Shown here piece after piece: positions 1 through 8,256 of a stretch of DNA of 64,000 bases (position 1 is the first letter of the stretch; the number at the start of each line of letters is the position of its first letter). Source of the stretch: Pseudomonadales bacterium (GTDB taxonomy: Bacteria > Pseudomonadota > Gammaproteobacteria > Pseudomonadales > Azotimanducaceae); the NCBI GenBank assembly GCA_022822135.1, contig JAJECH010000018.1, positions 238,155 through 302,154 of the forward strand, written 5' to 3'. The position numbers and the translations under genes were made by a program. The notes under the pieces were generated by a model. The model was not told the origin of the DNA, searched no databases, and was given only the letters and a program-made list of their open reading frames with translations.

Positions 1-183
1 GGACTCATCTAACTTCGTTTGGATCGTTGCTTCCCTTAGGAACTCCTGCTGTTCGAGAGACAGCACTCCGTTTGTGGCTTCAATGCCGAAATCGGCTAGC
101 TGAGCCATTACAGATGCATCGACACTGGTCTGGTCTAGTCGCTTCCCACCTACAAGCGCGACCAACACCTCTTCCAGATCCAT
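1..183 (-). CDS. N-terminal fragment of a protein resembling the BirA winged-helix region (partial)
   Basis: An open frame of 61 codons runs from an ATG at 183 off the left edge of the window. A strong AGGAGG-like ribosome-binding site (CCTCC on the plus strand, 193-197) precedes it, so it is a real gene start. The fragment reads MDLEEVLVALVGGK... and then ADFGIEATNGVLSLEQQEFL. The order 'short helical region, FGIEA, G, hydrophobic-L-x-x, acidic helix' is like the end of the helix-turn-helix domain of biotin-protein ligase BirA. In several gammaproteobacteria birA lies downstream of an rrn operon on the same strand, which fits here. No catalytic domain is visible, so this is a weak call on family and a strong call on being coding. 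Confidence 0.45.
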   Translation of the reverse strand, partial: MDLEEVLVALVGGKRLDQTSVDASVMAQLADFGIEATNGVLSLEQQEFLREATIQTKLDES

Positions 184-311
184 CTTAACTTGCCTCCTTG
201 ACTCACCAACTCGTTCGCGTGAGGAATTTCCTCAACGAATCCCATCGCTACACTTAGAGTCCATTAGACGCGTCTTGCGTCGTCAGTTCGTATTTTCTGA
301 CAGGTGCTCAT

Positions 312-1241
312 ATGGAATTTGGCAAATTCAAATCAACCGACGCGCTCAACAAGACTTTTAATCGAGTGAAGTCGCTTGGGCTTGAAACGAACATTTACGA
401 ACTCGACACCTACGGGTTCACGGTCGTGCCACCCGACAAAGTGGCAGACAAAGCGTTTTTTGAGCGTATTCGTGAGACCGTACTTCGTCTCTGCAAAGAG
501 CGCACTGGATTCAATTTCTCTCTTGACAGCAACGGCGACTTCGGAGAGTACAAAGCCCAGCCACAAACTGATGGTCAATTCCTTTTGTTTTACCTTTTAA
601 TGGCAGATCGTGTCTTTGAAGAATGGGTGATGAATCCTACGTTGTACGCTCTCATCGACTATTTAATGCGCGGTCAGCAGCAACTATCCAGCCTGACCTC
701 ATTCGTCAAATGGAAAGGCGACCGCGATACATTGGGCTTGCATAGCGATTCACCGCCTGATCGTGACGGCCATCTTCCGGCATGCTCGGACGTCGCTAAT
801 GCGGCGTACTGTCTCACTGATTACACGCTAGACAACGGTGCGATTGCGATGGTACCCGGAAGTCACCTCTACTGTCGACAACCCGGCGCCGGTGAAGGCG
901 AAAAGCGCGCTGTACCTGTCGAAGCCGAAGCTGGTTCTTTGATCGCGTGGCATGGCAATACGTGGCATGGTGCATTCCCAAAGAAAACGGACGGTCTCCG
1001 CTTGAACGTGACCAGCTACCACTGCCATCGACGGCTTAAGACGCAAGAAGCGTACCAATGGCGCGTCACGCAGGAGATGCTCGACCGCAATCCGACAGAA
1101 TTTGCTCGACTAGTCGGCGCAGACGACCATATGGGCTGGGACGAAAACGGTCCAGACTACACTCGTGGCGTTAAGTATTTGCCTGACGAAGCTAAAAAAC
1201 GTCTCGCACGTCTAGCAAACCGCAAGAAGAAAGCGGCATAA
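312..1241 (+). CDS. Phytanoyl-CoA dioxygenase (PhyH) family Fe(II)/2-oxoglutarate oxygenase
   Basis: A 309-residue protein with the pattern of the PhyH branch of Fe(II)/2-oxoglutarate-dependent oxygenases. The metal triad is visible as HSD (H144, D146) and a distal His in the WHGNTWHG segment (H219 most likely), followed by an Arg (R230) in LRLNVTSY suited to binding 2-oxoglutarate. The jelly-roll stretch DNGAIAMVPGSH is typical of the family. Such enzymes hydroxylate acyl-CoAs, ectoine or small natural products; the substrate cannot be read from sequence. It ends 47 bp before a MaoC-type dehydratase gene on the same strand, so the two may form one unit. The upstream ribosome-binding site is weak. 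Confidence 0.85.
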   Translation: MEFGKFKSTDALNKTFNRVKSLGLETNIYELDTYGFTVVPPDKVADKAFFERIRETVLRLCKERTGFNFSLDSNGDFGEYKAQPQTDGQFLLFYLLMADRVFEEWVMNPTLYALIDYLMRGQQQLSSLTSFVKWKGDRDTLGLHSDSPPDRDGHLPACSDVANAAYCLTDYTLDNGAIAMVPGSHLYCRQPGAGEGEKRAVPVEAEAGSLIAWHGNTWHGAFPKKTDGLRLNVTSYHCHRRLKTQEAYQWRVTQEMLDRNPTEFARLVGADDHMGWDENGPDYTRGVKYLPDEAKKRLARLANRKKKAA

Positions 1242-1288
1242 ACGCGTCTCTGTCACATCTTTGAAATACGAGGGAGGGGGGCTGATCA

Positions 1289-2374
1289 ATGTCTGAGTCA
1301 AACTTGATTACGACACTTGATGAGTTTCAAGTTGAATATCGAAAGGGCATCGGCGCGGTTCTACCGCATCGTCCCTCTAAACAAGCGACGGTTGACAATC
1401 TAAGGCGCTACTCTGATGGCGTCGGAGACTATAACCCTCTGTTTAGGTCACCTGATTACGCCGCGACCAGTCGCTACGAGGAACTTGTCGCGGCACCGAC
1501 ATTCTTGTACGCGGTTACGCTCGGTGTTGTCGCCGGCGAGACTGGTGCCATCAATCGAGCGCGTGTAAGTACGCAATATCTACCTGTGAACTACGCTGGC
1601 GCGGAGATTGACTTCATTCGTCCAATCTGGCGCGACGACACGATCACCGCGACTGAAACAGTCGGCGAGACCATGCGCAAGACGAGTTCACGAATCGGAC
1701 CGATTAACTTCAACACGGGTCATGTCGAGTTCACCAATCAACGCAAGGAAGTGGTCGCCACGATCAAGACCCTCATGGCTCGCTATCAAAACACCGGCGG
1801 AACGCTGGAATATAACCGCGAGGCGAAAGAACCAACTCAGCGCACTATCGTGCCGGCCGACCCGCTAGTCTTTGAGCGACAGCGCCAAGGTAAGGAAGCA
1901 CTGCATTGGGAAGATGTCGTAGAGGGCGACGCGCTCGAGCCTTTGCAGAAGGGCACCTATTCCGTAACTGAACTGTTTCTGTTCACGCATGGCGTATTAG
2001 GCACTGGACGTAGTACCCGTGCGGCGCTCGCTGCGGAAGGCTCAACTGATCTAGGTGGCGGTGGCCGGTTTGATGAAGAACACGCCCAAAAACGGCGCAA
2101 TATGCCAGGGCAGTTTGATTTCGGGCCGCAACGGGTGTGTTGGTTAGCTCAGGCCGCAACCGATTGGATGGGTGACTACGGCACGCTGAAGAAACTCCAC
2201 GCGTCTATTCGGCATCCTAATATCGTTGGCGATACGAATACGGTTGTCGGAAAGGTAACAAAAAAGTACGTTGAGGACAACGACCATCTTGTCGAGCTAT
2301 CCATCGAAAATCAGAATCAATCAGGCTTAGCGACAGCGTATGCGACCGCGGTTATCAGTCTGCCAACACGTTAG
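1289..2374 (+). CDS. MaoC-like double hotdog acyl dehydratase/hydratase
   Basis: A 361-residue protein whose N-terminal half (about residues 25-155) looks like the MaoC dehydratase N-terminal hotdog domain: SDGVGDYNPLF, then AAPTFLYAVTLG. The C-terminal half (about 185-355) looks like a second hotdog fold ending NQSGLATAYATAVISLP. Two-domain MaoC proteins hydrate enoyl-CoA-type thioesters, for example in fatty-acid, mesaconyl-CoA or steroid side-chain breakdown. A very strong GGAGGGGGG ribosome-binding site sits just before the ATG. It follows a PhyH-like oxygenase by 47 bp, which suggests joint work on a CoA-linked substrate. The exact substrate is unknown. Confidence 0.75.
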   Translation: MSESNLITTLDEFQVEYRKGIGAVLPHRPSKQATVDNLRRYSDGVGDYNPLFRSPDYAATSRYEELVAAPTFLYAVTLGVVAGETGAINRARVSTQYLPVNYAGAEIDFIRPIWRDDTITATETVGETMRKTSSRIGPINFNTGHVEFTNQRKEVVATIKTLMARYQNTGGTLEYNREAKEPTQRTIVPADPLVFERQRQGKEALHWEDVVEGDALEPLQKGTYSVTELFLFTHGVLGTGRSTRAALAAEGSTDLGGGGRFDEEHAQKRRNMPGQFDFGPQRVCWLAQAATDWMGDYGTLKKLHASIRHPNIVGDTNTVVGKVTKKYVEDNDHLVELSIENQNQSGLATAYATAVISLPTR

Positions 2375-2657
2375 CACATAGTTCCGTATCGAACTCACGT
2401 TTGTCATGCAATCGCCAGGCAAGCGACTAGCAGATCCATCGTACCTCTCTGGTTGCAGTCTCGACCTAGGAAGGGCGTACGCGCTGTACCTACCTCGCTA
2501 GGTTAGGATTGCCGAAACGATCCAACGCTCTATTCATAGCTTAGATCGCTGACGATCATGACGACTGAATTCACGGAGCTGACCTTCTCAGCCACGTGTA
2601 AAACAAGGTTATCCCAATTCCGGCTACTATCATCCGATTTCGCTTCGAACACTACCG

Positions 2658-5366
2658 ATGCGCAATCCGGAAGATCGGTTGATGTCTCCCCACCCTAAGA
2701 AAACTCCATTGAAAGGCGAGCCTCTAGCACTGCCATTAGTGAACGACGTGCCGAACGAGCTCATCGGTGGTAAAGCACGCTCGCTAAGTCGCCTGTCGTC
2801 AGCGGGTTTTGCGGTGCCTGAGGGTTACGTGCTAACCACACACGCTTATCGAAAGTTCGTAGCTCAGCATGAATTCCATCAGCAATTGCAGGAAGCTTCG
2901 TTACCTGACATACGGACGGGCAAACTGACCTTTGAGTTTGCAGCTACGCGAGTTGAAGCGCTTTTCGAGACCTTTGACATCAGCGGCGAAATTCGTGGAC
3001 TCATTAGCCAGATTCATAACGAACTCAACACCGGTGATTTTCCTCTCGCGGTTCGTTCATCAGCCACTTTAGAGGATCAACCGGAGTACTCGTTCGCAGG
3101 TCAGCACGCCTCGTTCATGGGGATACGGACGCTTGAAAGCACAGTGTCGGCGGTTCGAAACTGCTGGGCATCTCTTTGGTCTGAGCGCGCGCTCAGTTAC
3201 CGACATCGGATCGGCATCGGTCACGCCGGATTCTCGATGGCAGTCGTGATTCAGCAAATGGTCTCGCCAACGGTAGCTGGAATCCTGTTCACAGCAAATC
3301 CCCTAACGGGCAAGCGTGACGAAATCGTCGTAAACGCTAGCTATGGTCACGGCGAACTGATAGTGAATGGTTCGATAGAGCCAGACGAGTTCATTCTGGA
3401 CCGCGAAACACGATCCATCAAATCAACACACGTCGGTACGAAAGCAACTCGACACGGCGCGAGCCAGGTTGAAGGTGTCCGAGCTCACCCAGTCGACCCG
3501 AAGCTCGCGGCACGCGCCTGCCTATCGACCACAGAGTTATCCACGCTCGCGGAACAAGCCGTTGCAATCCAGGACCTTTTCGGCGGTATGCCGCAAGATA
3601 TCGAATGGGGCTTGGTCAACGATGAGCTGTGGTTGCTTCAATCACGGCCGATTACAAACCTACCAGCCGAACCGCTCGAAAATGTGCGGTGGGATCCTCC
3701 AGAACCTGGTGCATATCTACAGCGTTCTCAGTGGGTCGAGCATGTACCCGATCCTGTTTGTTCATTGTTCGAAGACCTGCATATGCGACGGTCGCTGCAA
3801 GAAGCATGGGGACGCAATCTCACACGTAGAGGGAATCACGACTTCGAGGACACGCAACCTCCAGCTAGTTTCTGTCTGACCACGGCGGTTAACGGTTTCG
3901 CCTATCGACAGGTCGGCGAGCCGCCTCGCACCGGACTTCCTAGAAGCAATAAAAAACGTCGTGCATCTCGCTATCAGCGCTACGTATCCATGTTGCGCAT
4001 GTACCTCACCTTTGTGCCGACGTGGCGTTGGATTACGCTTCCACGATATTTAAAGCAAATCCGAGTTTGGCGGAAACTTGATGTACACAGAGCTTCAATC
4101 GAACAGCTCTGGAAAGGCATCCGTTCCTTATCGCAAGCAGATGCGGCCTATTGGTTCAACAAAGGTGTGTGGAACGCATTCGCTTTAAGTCGCGGTACCG
4201 AAGCTCAGCTACAGAACTTTCTGCAGAATGAAGGGAAAGACCAATTCACTAGCGGTCAATTTCTCAGTGGTCTAAAGTCACCCGCATTTGATAGTCAAGT
4301 AGAACTCTATGACATCGCTGTTTTGATTCGAAAAAACGAACGGCTTCTTCGCGAAATAAGCCGTTCGCCGCCTACCCAATTACTCGATATTCTGGATTCA
4401 AGCTCGGAAGGGAGCAACGTTCGAGAAGCGCTTGATGCCTATTTAGTGAAATTCGGTCACCAACTGCGGACACTTGATTTCGGGGAGCCTTTCGAAGCAG
4501 AAAATCCTATCAGCACGCTTCGTAGCCTACACACTTTTCTACTAAGACCCGAACTAAATCCAGTTGAGCGTCGTCGGCAACTCCTACAACAACAAAGAGA
4601 AGCACGTCGCACCGCATCTAAGTGCTTTAGAGGCATTCCAAAAATTAAGTTTTGGTGGCGCATGTGGGTCGCTAGGCGTTATTACCCATATCGGGAAGCA
4701 GGAATGTTTCATTTGGGTCGCGCATGGACCGTACTCCGTCCATTCGCGCTCGAATTAGGTCAGCGATTAGACGAAGCAGGATCTTTGAGCAGTGCGAACG
4801 ATATCTTCTACCTTACCACGGACGAGCTCGGACGTGCGATACGTAGTGTCGTTAGCGTAGCTCGGTTACCAGCTGCACATCGCCAAAAACACTATCCAAC
4901 GGGCGCAGGATTACCTGAATTAGCGAAACGAGCGCACGAACGACGCATTCTGCAAGAACGCCGCAGAAGTCTGAGACCACCGTTCTTGATCCCCGGTCCG
5001 CCGCCGTGGGCACCACTGGAATCAACAGAACAGCATCAGAGTTCGAGTAACGTACTGAATGGATCGTCCGTCAGTCCAGGTCGCGTTCGTGGCAAAGCCT
5101 GCGTAATCAGGTCACTCGACGACTTCTCCGCCTTGCAATCGGGGTCGATCCTCGTTTGCCCGACGACAACACCTGCTTGGACGCCGTTGTTTCCCCAAAT
5201 CGTGGGGCTTGTGACTGATATTGGCGGTATTCTCGCTCACGGTTCAATCGTCGCGCGAGAGTTCGGAATTCCTGCCGTGTTGGGGCTTGGAAACGCGACA
5301 GAGATGATTCAAGACGGGCAGTTAATTACCGTAGACGGCGAAGCCGGAACGGTTGAACTGAGTTGA
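2658..5366 (+). CDS. PEP synthase / rifampin phosphotransferase-like ATP-dependent dikinase
   Basis: A 902-residue protein with the three-part plan of rifampin phosphotransferase (RPH) and PEP synthase. An N-terminal ATP-grasp domain (about 20-335) shows LIGGKARSLSRL, PLAVRSSATLED, FAGQH and DIEWG...LWLLQSRPIT. A middle region (about 340-790) matches nothing I can name; in RPH this part binds the antibiotic. A C-terminal swivelling domain carries the phospho-carrier His in GGILAHGSIVAREFGIPAV (H861). There is no C-terminal PEP-binding barrel, so RPH-like chemistry (ATP to a hydroxyl acceptor plus AMP and phosphate) fits better than true PEP synthase. A second ATG at 2682 has a better-placed GGAAG site and may be the real start. 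The natural substrate is unknown. Confidence 0.75.
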   Translation: MRNPEDRLMSPHPKKTPLKGEPLALPLVNDVPNELIGGKARSLSRLSSAGFAVPEGYVLTTHAYRKFVAQHEFHQQLQEASLPDIRTGKLTFEFAATRVEALFETFDISGEIRGLISQIHNELNTGDFPLAVRSSATLEDQPEYSFAGQHASFMGIRTLESTVSAVRNCWASLWSERALSYRHRIGIGHAGFSMAVVIQQMVSPTVAGILFTANPLTGKRDEIVVNASYGHGELIVNGSIEPDEFILDRETRSIKSTHVGTKATRHGASQVEGVRAHPVDPKLAARACLSTTELSTLAEQAVAIQDLFGGMPQDIEWGLVNDELWLLQSRPITNLPAEPLENVRWDPPEPGAYLQRSQWVEHVPDPVCSLFEDLHMRRSLQEAWGRNLTRRGNHDFEDTQPPASFCLTTAVNGFAYRQVGEPPRTGLPRSNKKRRASRYQRYVSMLRMYLTFVPTWRWITLPRYLKQIRVWRKLDVHRASIEQLWKGIRSLSQADAAYWFNKGVWNAFALSRGTEAQLQNFLQNEGKDQFTSGQFLSGLKSPAFDSQVELYDIAVLIRKNERLLREISRSPPTQLLDILDSSSEGSNVREALDAYLVKFGHQLRTLDFGEPFEAENPISTLRSLHTFLLRPELNPVERRRQLLQQQREARRTASKCFRGIPKIKFWWRMWVARRYYPYREAGMFHLGRAWTVLRPFALELGQRLDEAGSLSSANDIFYLTTDELGRAIRSVVSVARLPAAHRQKHYPTGAGLPELAKRAHERRILQERRRSLRPPFLIPGPPPWAPLESTEQHQSSSNVLNGSSVSPGRVRGKACVIRSLDDFSALQSGSILVCPTTTPAWTPLFPQIVGLVTDIGGILAHGSIVAREFGIPAVLGLGNATEMIQDGQLITVDGEAGTVELS

Positions 5367-5452
5367 CTCACTGAAAGTTCTAATCAAGTGCTCTAACGGT
5401 GTTTACTTAGTTCGCAGATGAGATTAGGTGGACTGCCCCCATAGCGCTACGT

Positions 5453-6772
5453 TCAGTACCCGACGCGCTCACGTTCCAGTTTCTTCTCGCTTCGTTTAGC
5501 TCCGCGAGCGGCGTCAATCTTCTGCTTCATTCGGTAGATCCACAGATCGTCCCGGTCGCCATCCTCAACGGGTTCGTCTAATGCACGTATACGCTTGTAT
5601 TCACCACGCTCCATGGCCAGACGGGTCGCGACGGTTGTCTTAGGTCCCGAGTATGTCCCAATCTCGATGAGACCGGAAGAGTAATAACCCATGCGCTGAA
5701 GAAGCTTTTCTGATGCGTTTTCCAGTACTTCTGGATCGATCGAAAGCTGCCAGTTTTCCTGTTGTCTTAACCACGGTTTGACGTTCGAATTCGTCATGAT
5801 GTAGCGCCACTCATCCGTGTGATTGACGCCGGTACCATGTAATAGACGACCATCCATCAACATTACCGTGCCGCCTTTCGCTTCAACGTTAACTGCGGGT
5901 GGTAATGGACCTACTTCCTCGCCAGGTTTGGTGTTCGAAACGATGCGATGACTCGTAGGGATCACCAGTGTGCCGCCATTGACTTCGCTGACATCCTGCA
6001 TGATGTAGACCGTGTTAACCAAGATTGGCGCATGAGGTGTTTGGATCGGATGGATTGCGCCGGAATCTTGATGCAGGTTCTGCGGATAGCTACCAGGACG
6101 AGCGATATTTGACGCGAATGAATATGCGTAGTGCCCTTGACCGAGCAGTTCTTTATTTAGCTGTTCAATCATCGGTCCGCCTTGCACCCATTCGGGATCG
6201 AACTCAATGCACTTGGCGAAGCACTCGCCCTTATTGACGAGCGTCCACATGATGTGAAAGTGCGGTGTCATGTCCGCTAAGCCACAAGCGCGTTCCGCCG
6301 CCGCCTGCCTCTCCAGCCGATCACGCATGTATGAGCACTGGTATTCGCTCATCCCGTCTTCGATCAGGCAGAAGCCGTATTTCTGCAAATCACGTCGTGC
6401 TTTGTTAATGTCCTTCGTCTCACACGGTAGATCGTTGAATTGCTTCCAATAGTTGTGCTTACGAGGGACCGTTGTATCGTAGTATGGGGTACCGTTTAAA
6501 CCCCCGCCTTCTGCACTTCGACCTTCTTCGAAGAGAGGGCACTTGAATGGCTCAGTTAAGGAGCCATCCGGTCGAGTCGCACGTACGCCATTCCCGCCTA
6601 CCGGTGGTTTCAGCCAAGGGTTGTTCTTGTGCATCGAACGAAACGGCTCGCCTGAGCGAAACCATTTAGCGTCCTGTAACTGGGCATCCTCTGGCGATAG
6701 CGCTTCGACGTTCTCAGGTAAGAACTCCGGAGGGATGTGACCATTCGCGTGGGAGCGGGGTTGGGAGGCCAT
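5453..6772 (-). CDS. Phytanoyl-CoA dioxygenase family oxygenase with long N-terminal extension
   Basis: A 439-residue Fe(II)/2-oxoglutarate oxygenase of the PhyH family. The iron-binding HQD (H234, D236) and distal His (H312 in DGRLLHGTG) are present, with R323 as a candidate 2-oxoglutarate ligand. The segment NGGTLVIPTSH is the usual family turn. About 130 residues precede the oxygenase fold, rich in Pro, Asn and charged residues, with no signal peptide. It is unlike the 309-residue paralogue at 312-1241 in length and flanks, so the two probably act on different substrates. It faces the dikinase gene tail to tail. Confidence 0.8.
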   Translation of the reverse strand: MASQPRSHANGHIPPEFLPENVEALSPEDAQLQDAKWFRSGEPFRSMHKNNPWLKPPVGGNGVRATRPDGSLTEPFKCPLFEEGRSAEGGGLNGTPYYDTTVPRKHNYWKQFNDLPCETKDINKARRDLQKYGFCLIEDGMSEYQCSYMRDRLERQAAAERACGLADMTPHFHIMWTLVNKGECFAKCIEFDPEWVQGGPMIEQLNKELLGQGHYAYSFASNIARPGSYPQNLHQDSGAIHPIQTPHAPILVNTVYIMQDVSEVNGGTLVIPTSHRIVSNTKPGEEVGPLPPAVNVEAKGGTVMLMDGRLLHGTGVNHTDEWRYIMTNSNVKPWLRQQENWQLSIDPEVLENASEKLLQRMGYYSSGLIEIGTYSGPKTTVATRLAMERGEYKRIRALDEPVEDGDRDDLWIYRMKQKIDAARGAKRSEKKLERERVGY

Positions 6773-7082
6773 TTACTGGTGGTTATCTACGTGACGACCG
6801 ATTATAAAACTGGTTTTTGATGTGCCTGTCCTAGGAAATCCAGTTTAAGTCCCTTACGAATGGTGCGTTCTCCATCGAGTCTCTATAACGATTTCTGTAT
6901 CTAACTCTTGCTCAGATCTTTCATTTCACCGTAACAACAGACGAACCGTGACCGCAGACATCTTTACGACACAACTTGACGTTTCAAGCTTGAGAATACG
7001 AGGGACTTTGCCCATGCGGGAGAGGGATTAACTCCTATTTAGCCTGTAAATCAATAACCAATGAACGTCGATGGAGACCGTT
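6773..7082. other. Divergent intergenic region
   Basis: About 310 bp between the divergent oxygenase (minus) and ARPP-1 (plus) genes. It must hold both promoters, but I see no convincing -35/-10 pair and no coding potential. A GGAG at 7073-7076 serves as the ribosome-binding site of the plus-strand gene. Confidence 0.5.
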
Positions 7083-8084
7083 ATGAATAGCACTTTACCT
7101 ACTTTCCTTCACACTCTCCGTGTGGGTGATCCACAGTCGAGCGGCAACCTCTCGCTCGTGCCCGTCTTTCACGAGAAATACATCGAACCCGACTACATTA
7201 CGCTTGAAGAAGGCCTTAACGCCAAGCTTCTCGAAGTACAAGAACTTGAAGAAGGTGCGAGCGTAAACAACATTCTGCTACGAAACAAATCGGACCAACT
7301 CGCTTTGCTATTCGAAGGCGAGGAATTCCTAGGCGCACAACAGAACCGTATTCTGAACGTGTCAATTCTTGCTTCAGCAAACAGCAAACAGGTACTACCT
7401 GTTTCATGCGTTGAAGCCGGTCGCTGGCATCACGAGCACGACGACCCGAACGAGCAACGTTTCAAAGTCGCTAATCGGATGCACTACGCGCGGGGTCGCG
7501 CGTTGGAAAACAGCGCGGTCTCGATGAATCTGGATGCGCAAGAGACATACCGAGGCGACCAATCGAGAGTTTGGCGTGATATTGAACAAAAGTCAGATCG
7601 ACTTAAAGCGCAATCTCCAACCGCTGCGTCGGATGCCATGTACGTTGCGACTGAGACTTCGATCAATGATTACGTGAGCGCATTCACACACGCACCGTCG
7701 CAAGTTGGTTCGATTTTCGTTATCAATGGCGAAGTAGCGGGACTCGAGATCTATGCGAGTGCCAAAACACACAAACAGCTGCTTCCAAGACTGATCCGTA
7801 GTTACGCACTGGACGCGATCGACGCCAATAGTCAGAGTGAAAACGGCGAAGACGCGCCAAGCAAATCTGACACCGCTCGCATCTGTAAAACAGCTGAGGC
7901 TTTCGTTAAACGACTCGAAAACTCATGGATCAAACAGTTCGATGGGCTGTGCTTAGGTCAGAACATTCGTTTCAAGGACAACCGTATTACCGGCGGTGCG
8001 TTGGTACATCTCGATCGGACACTTCATTTATGCGCATTCGCGACGAAAGAATCCAGTGATGAACCGATCGAGCTGTGCGATTAA
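7083..8084 (+). CDS. ARPP-1 (DUF6569) family protein
   Basis: A 333-residue protein (from the second ATG, which has a GGAG 6 nt upstream; an ATG at 7071 would add four residues). The stretch LALLFEGEEFLGAQQNRILNVSIL followed by LPVSCVEAGRW is the hallmark I know from the ARPP-1 family, a domain of unknown chemistry sometimes found beside ADP-ribosyl-glycohydrolase-type and phosphatase proteins. No signal peptide or membrane segment is seen. It stands alone here, followed by two hairpins and facing the TonB receptor gene. The function is unknown. Confidence 0.65.
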   Translation: MNSTLPTFLHTLRVGDPQSSGNLSLVPVFHEKYIEPDYITLEEGLNAKLLEVQELEEGASVNNILLRNKSDQLALLFEGEEFLGAQQNRILNVSILASANSKQVLPVSCVEAGRWHHEHDDPNEQRFKVANRMHYARGRALENSAVSMNLDAQETYRGDQSRVWRDIEQKSDRLKAQSPTAASDAMYVATETSINDYVSAFTHAPSQVGSIFVINGEVAGLEIYASAKTHKQLLPRLIRSYALDAIDANSQSENGEDAPSKSDTARICKTAEAFVKRLENSWIKQFDGLCLGQNIRFKDNRITGGALVHLDRTLHLCAFATKESSDEPIELCD

Positions 8085-8158
8085 TTCTCACGTATTCTTC
8101 GAGAACAGGTGTCACGGAAGCAACTGTTCGCTAATTGGCAAGCGTCGTCCTCAAGACC

Positions 8159-8191
8159 AAAAAAACAAGCGCCGACAGTATCGGCGCTTGT
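8159..8191 (-). terminator. Rho-independent terminator of the TonB receptor gene
   Basis: A perfect 11-bp stem (8165-8175 with 8181-8191, core AAGCGCCGA/TCGGCGCTT) and 5-nt loop. On the minus strand it is followed by a run of seven T (complement of 8159-8165). It sits just past the stop of the receptor gene. Confidence 0.85.
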
Positions 8192-8212
8192 TAAATGTCT
8201 AAGCGATTCGAA

Positions 8213-8242
8213 GGTCGCCACTTCTTCTCCACAGTGGCGACC
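8213..8242. repeat. Hairpin between convergent genes
   Basis: A perfect 9-bp inverted repeat GGTCGCCAC/GTGGCGACC (8213-8221, 8234-8242) around a 12-nt loop, lying between the receptor stop and the U-tract terminator. No T-run follows it. It may act as an extra 3'-end stabilising stem for the receptor mRNA. Confidence 0.5.
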
Positions 8243-8256
8243 CCCACTAATACGTG

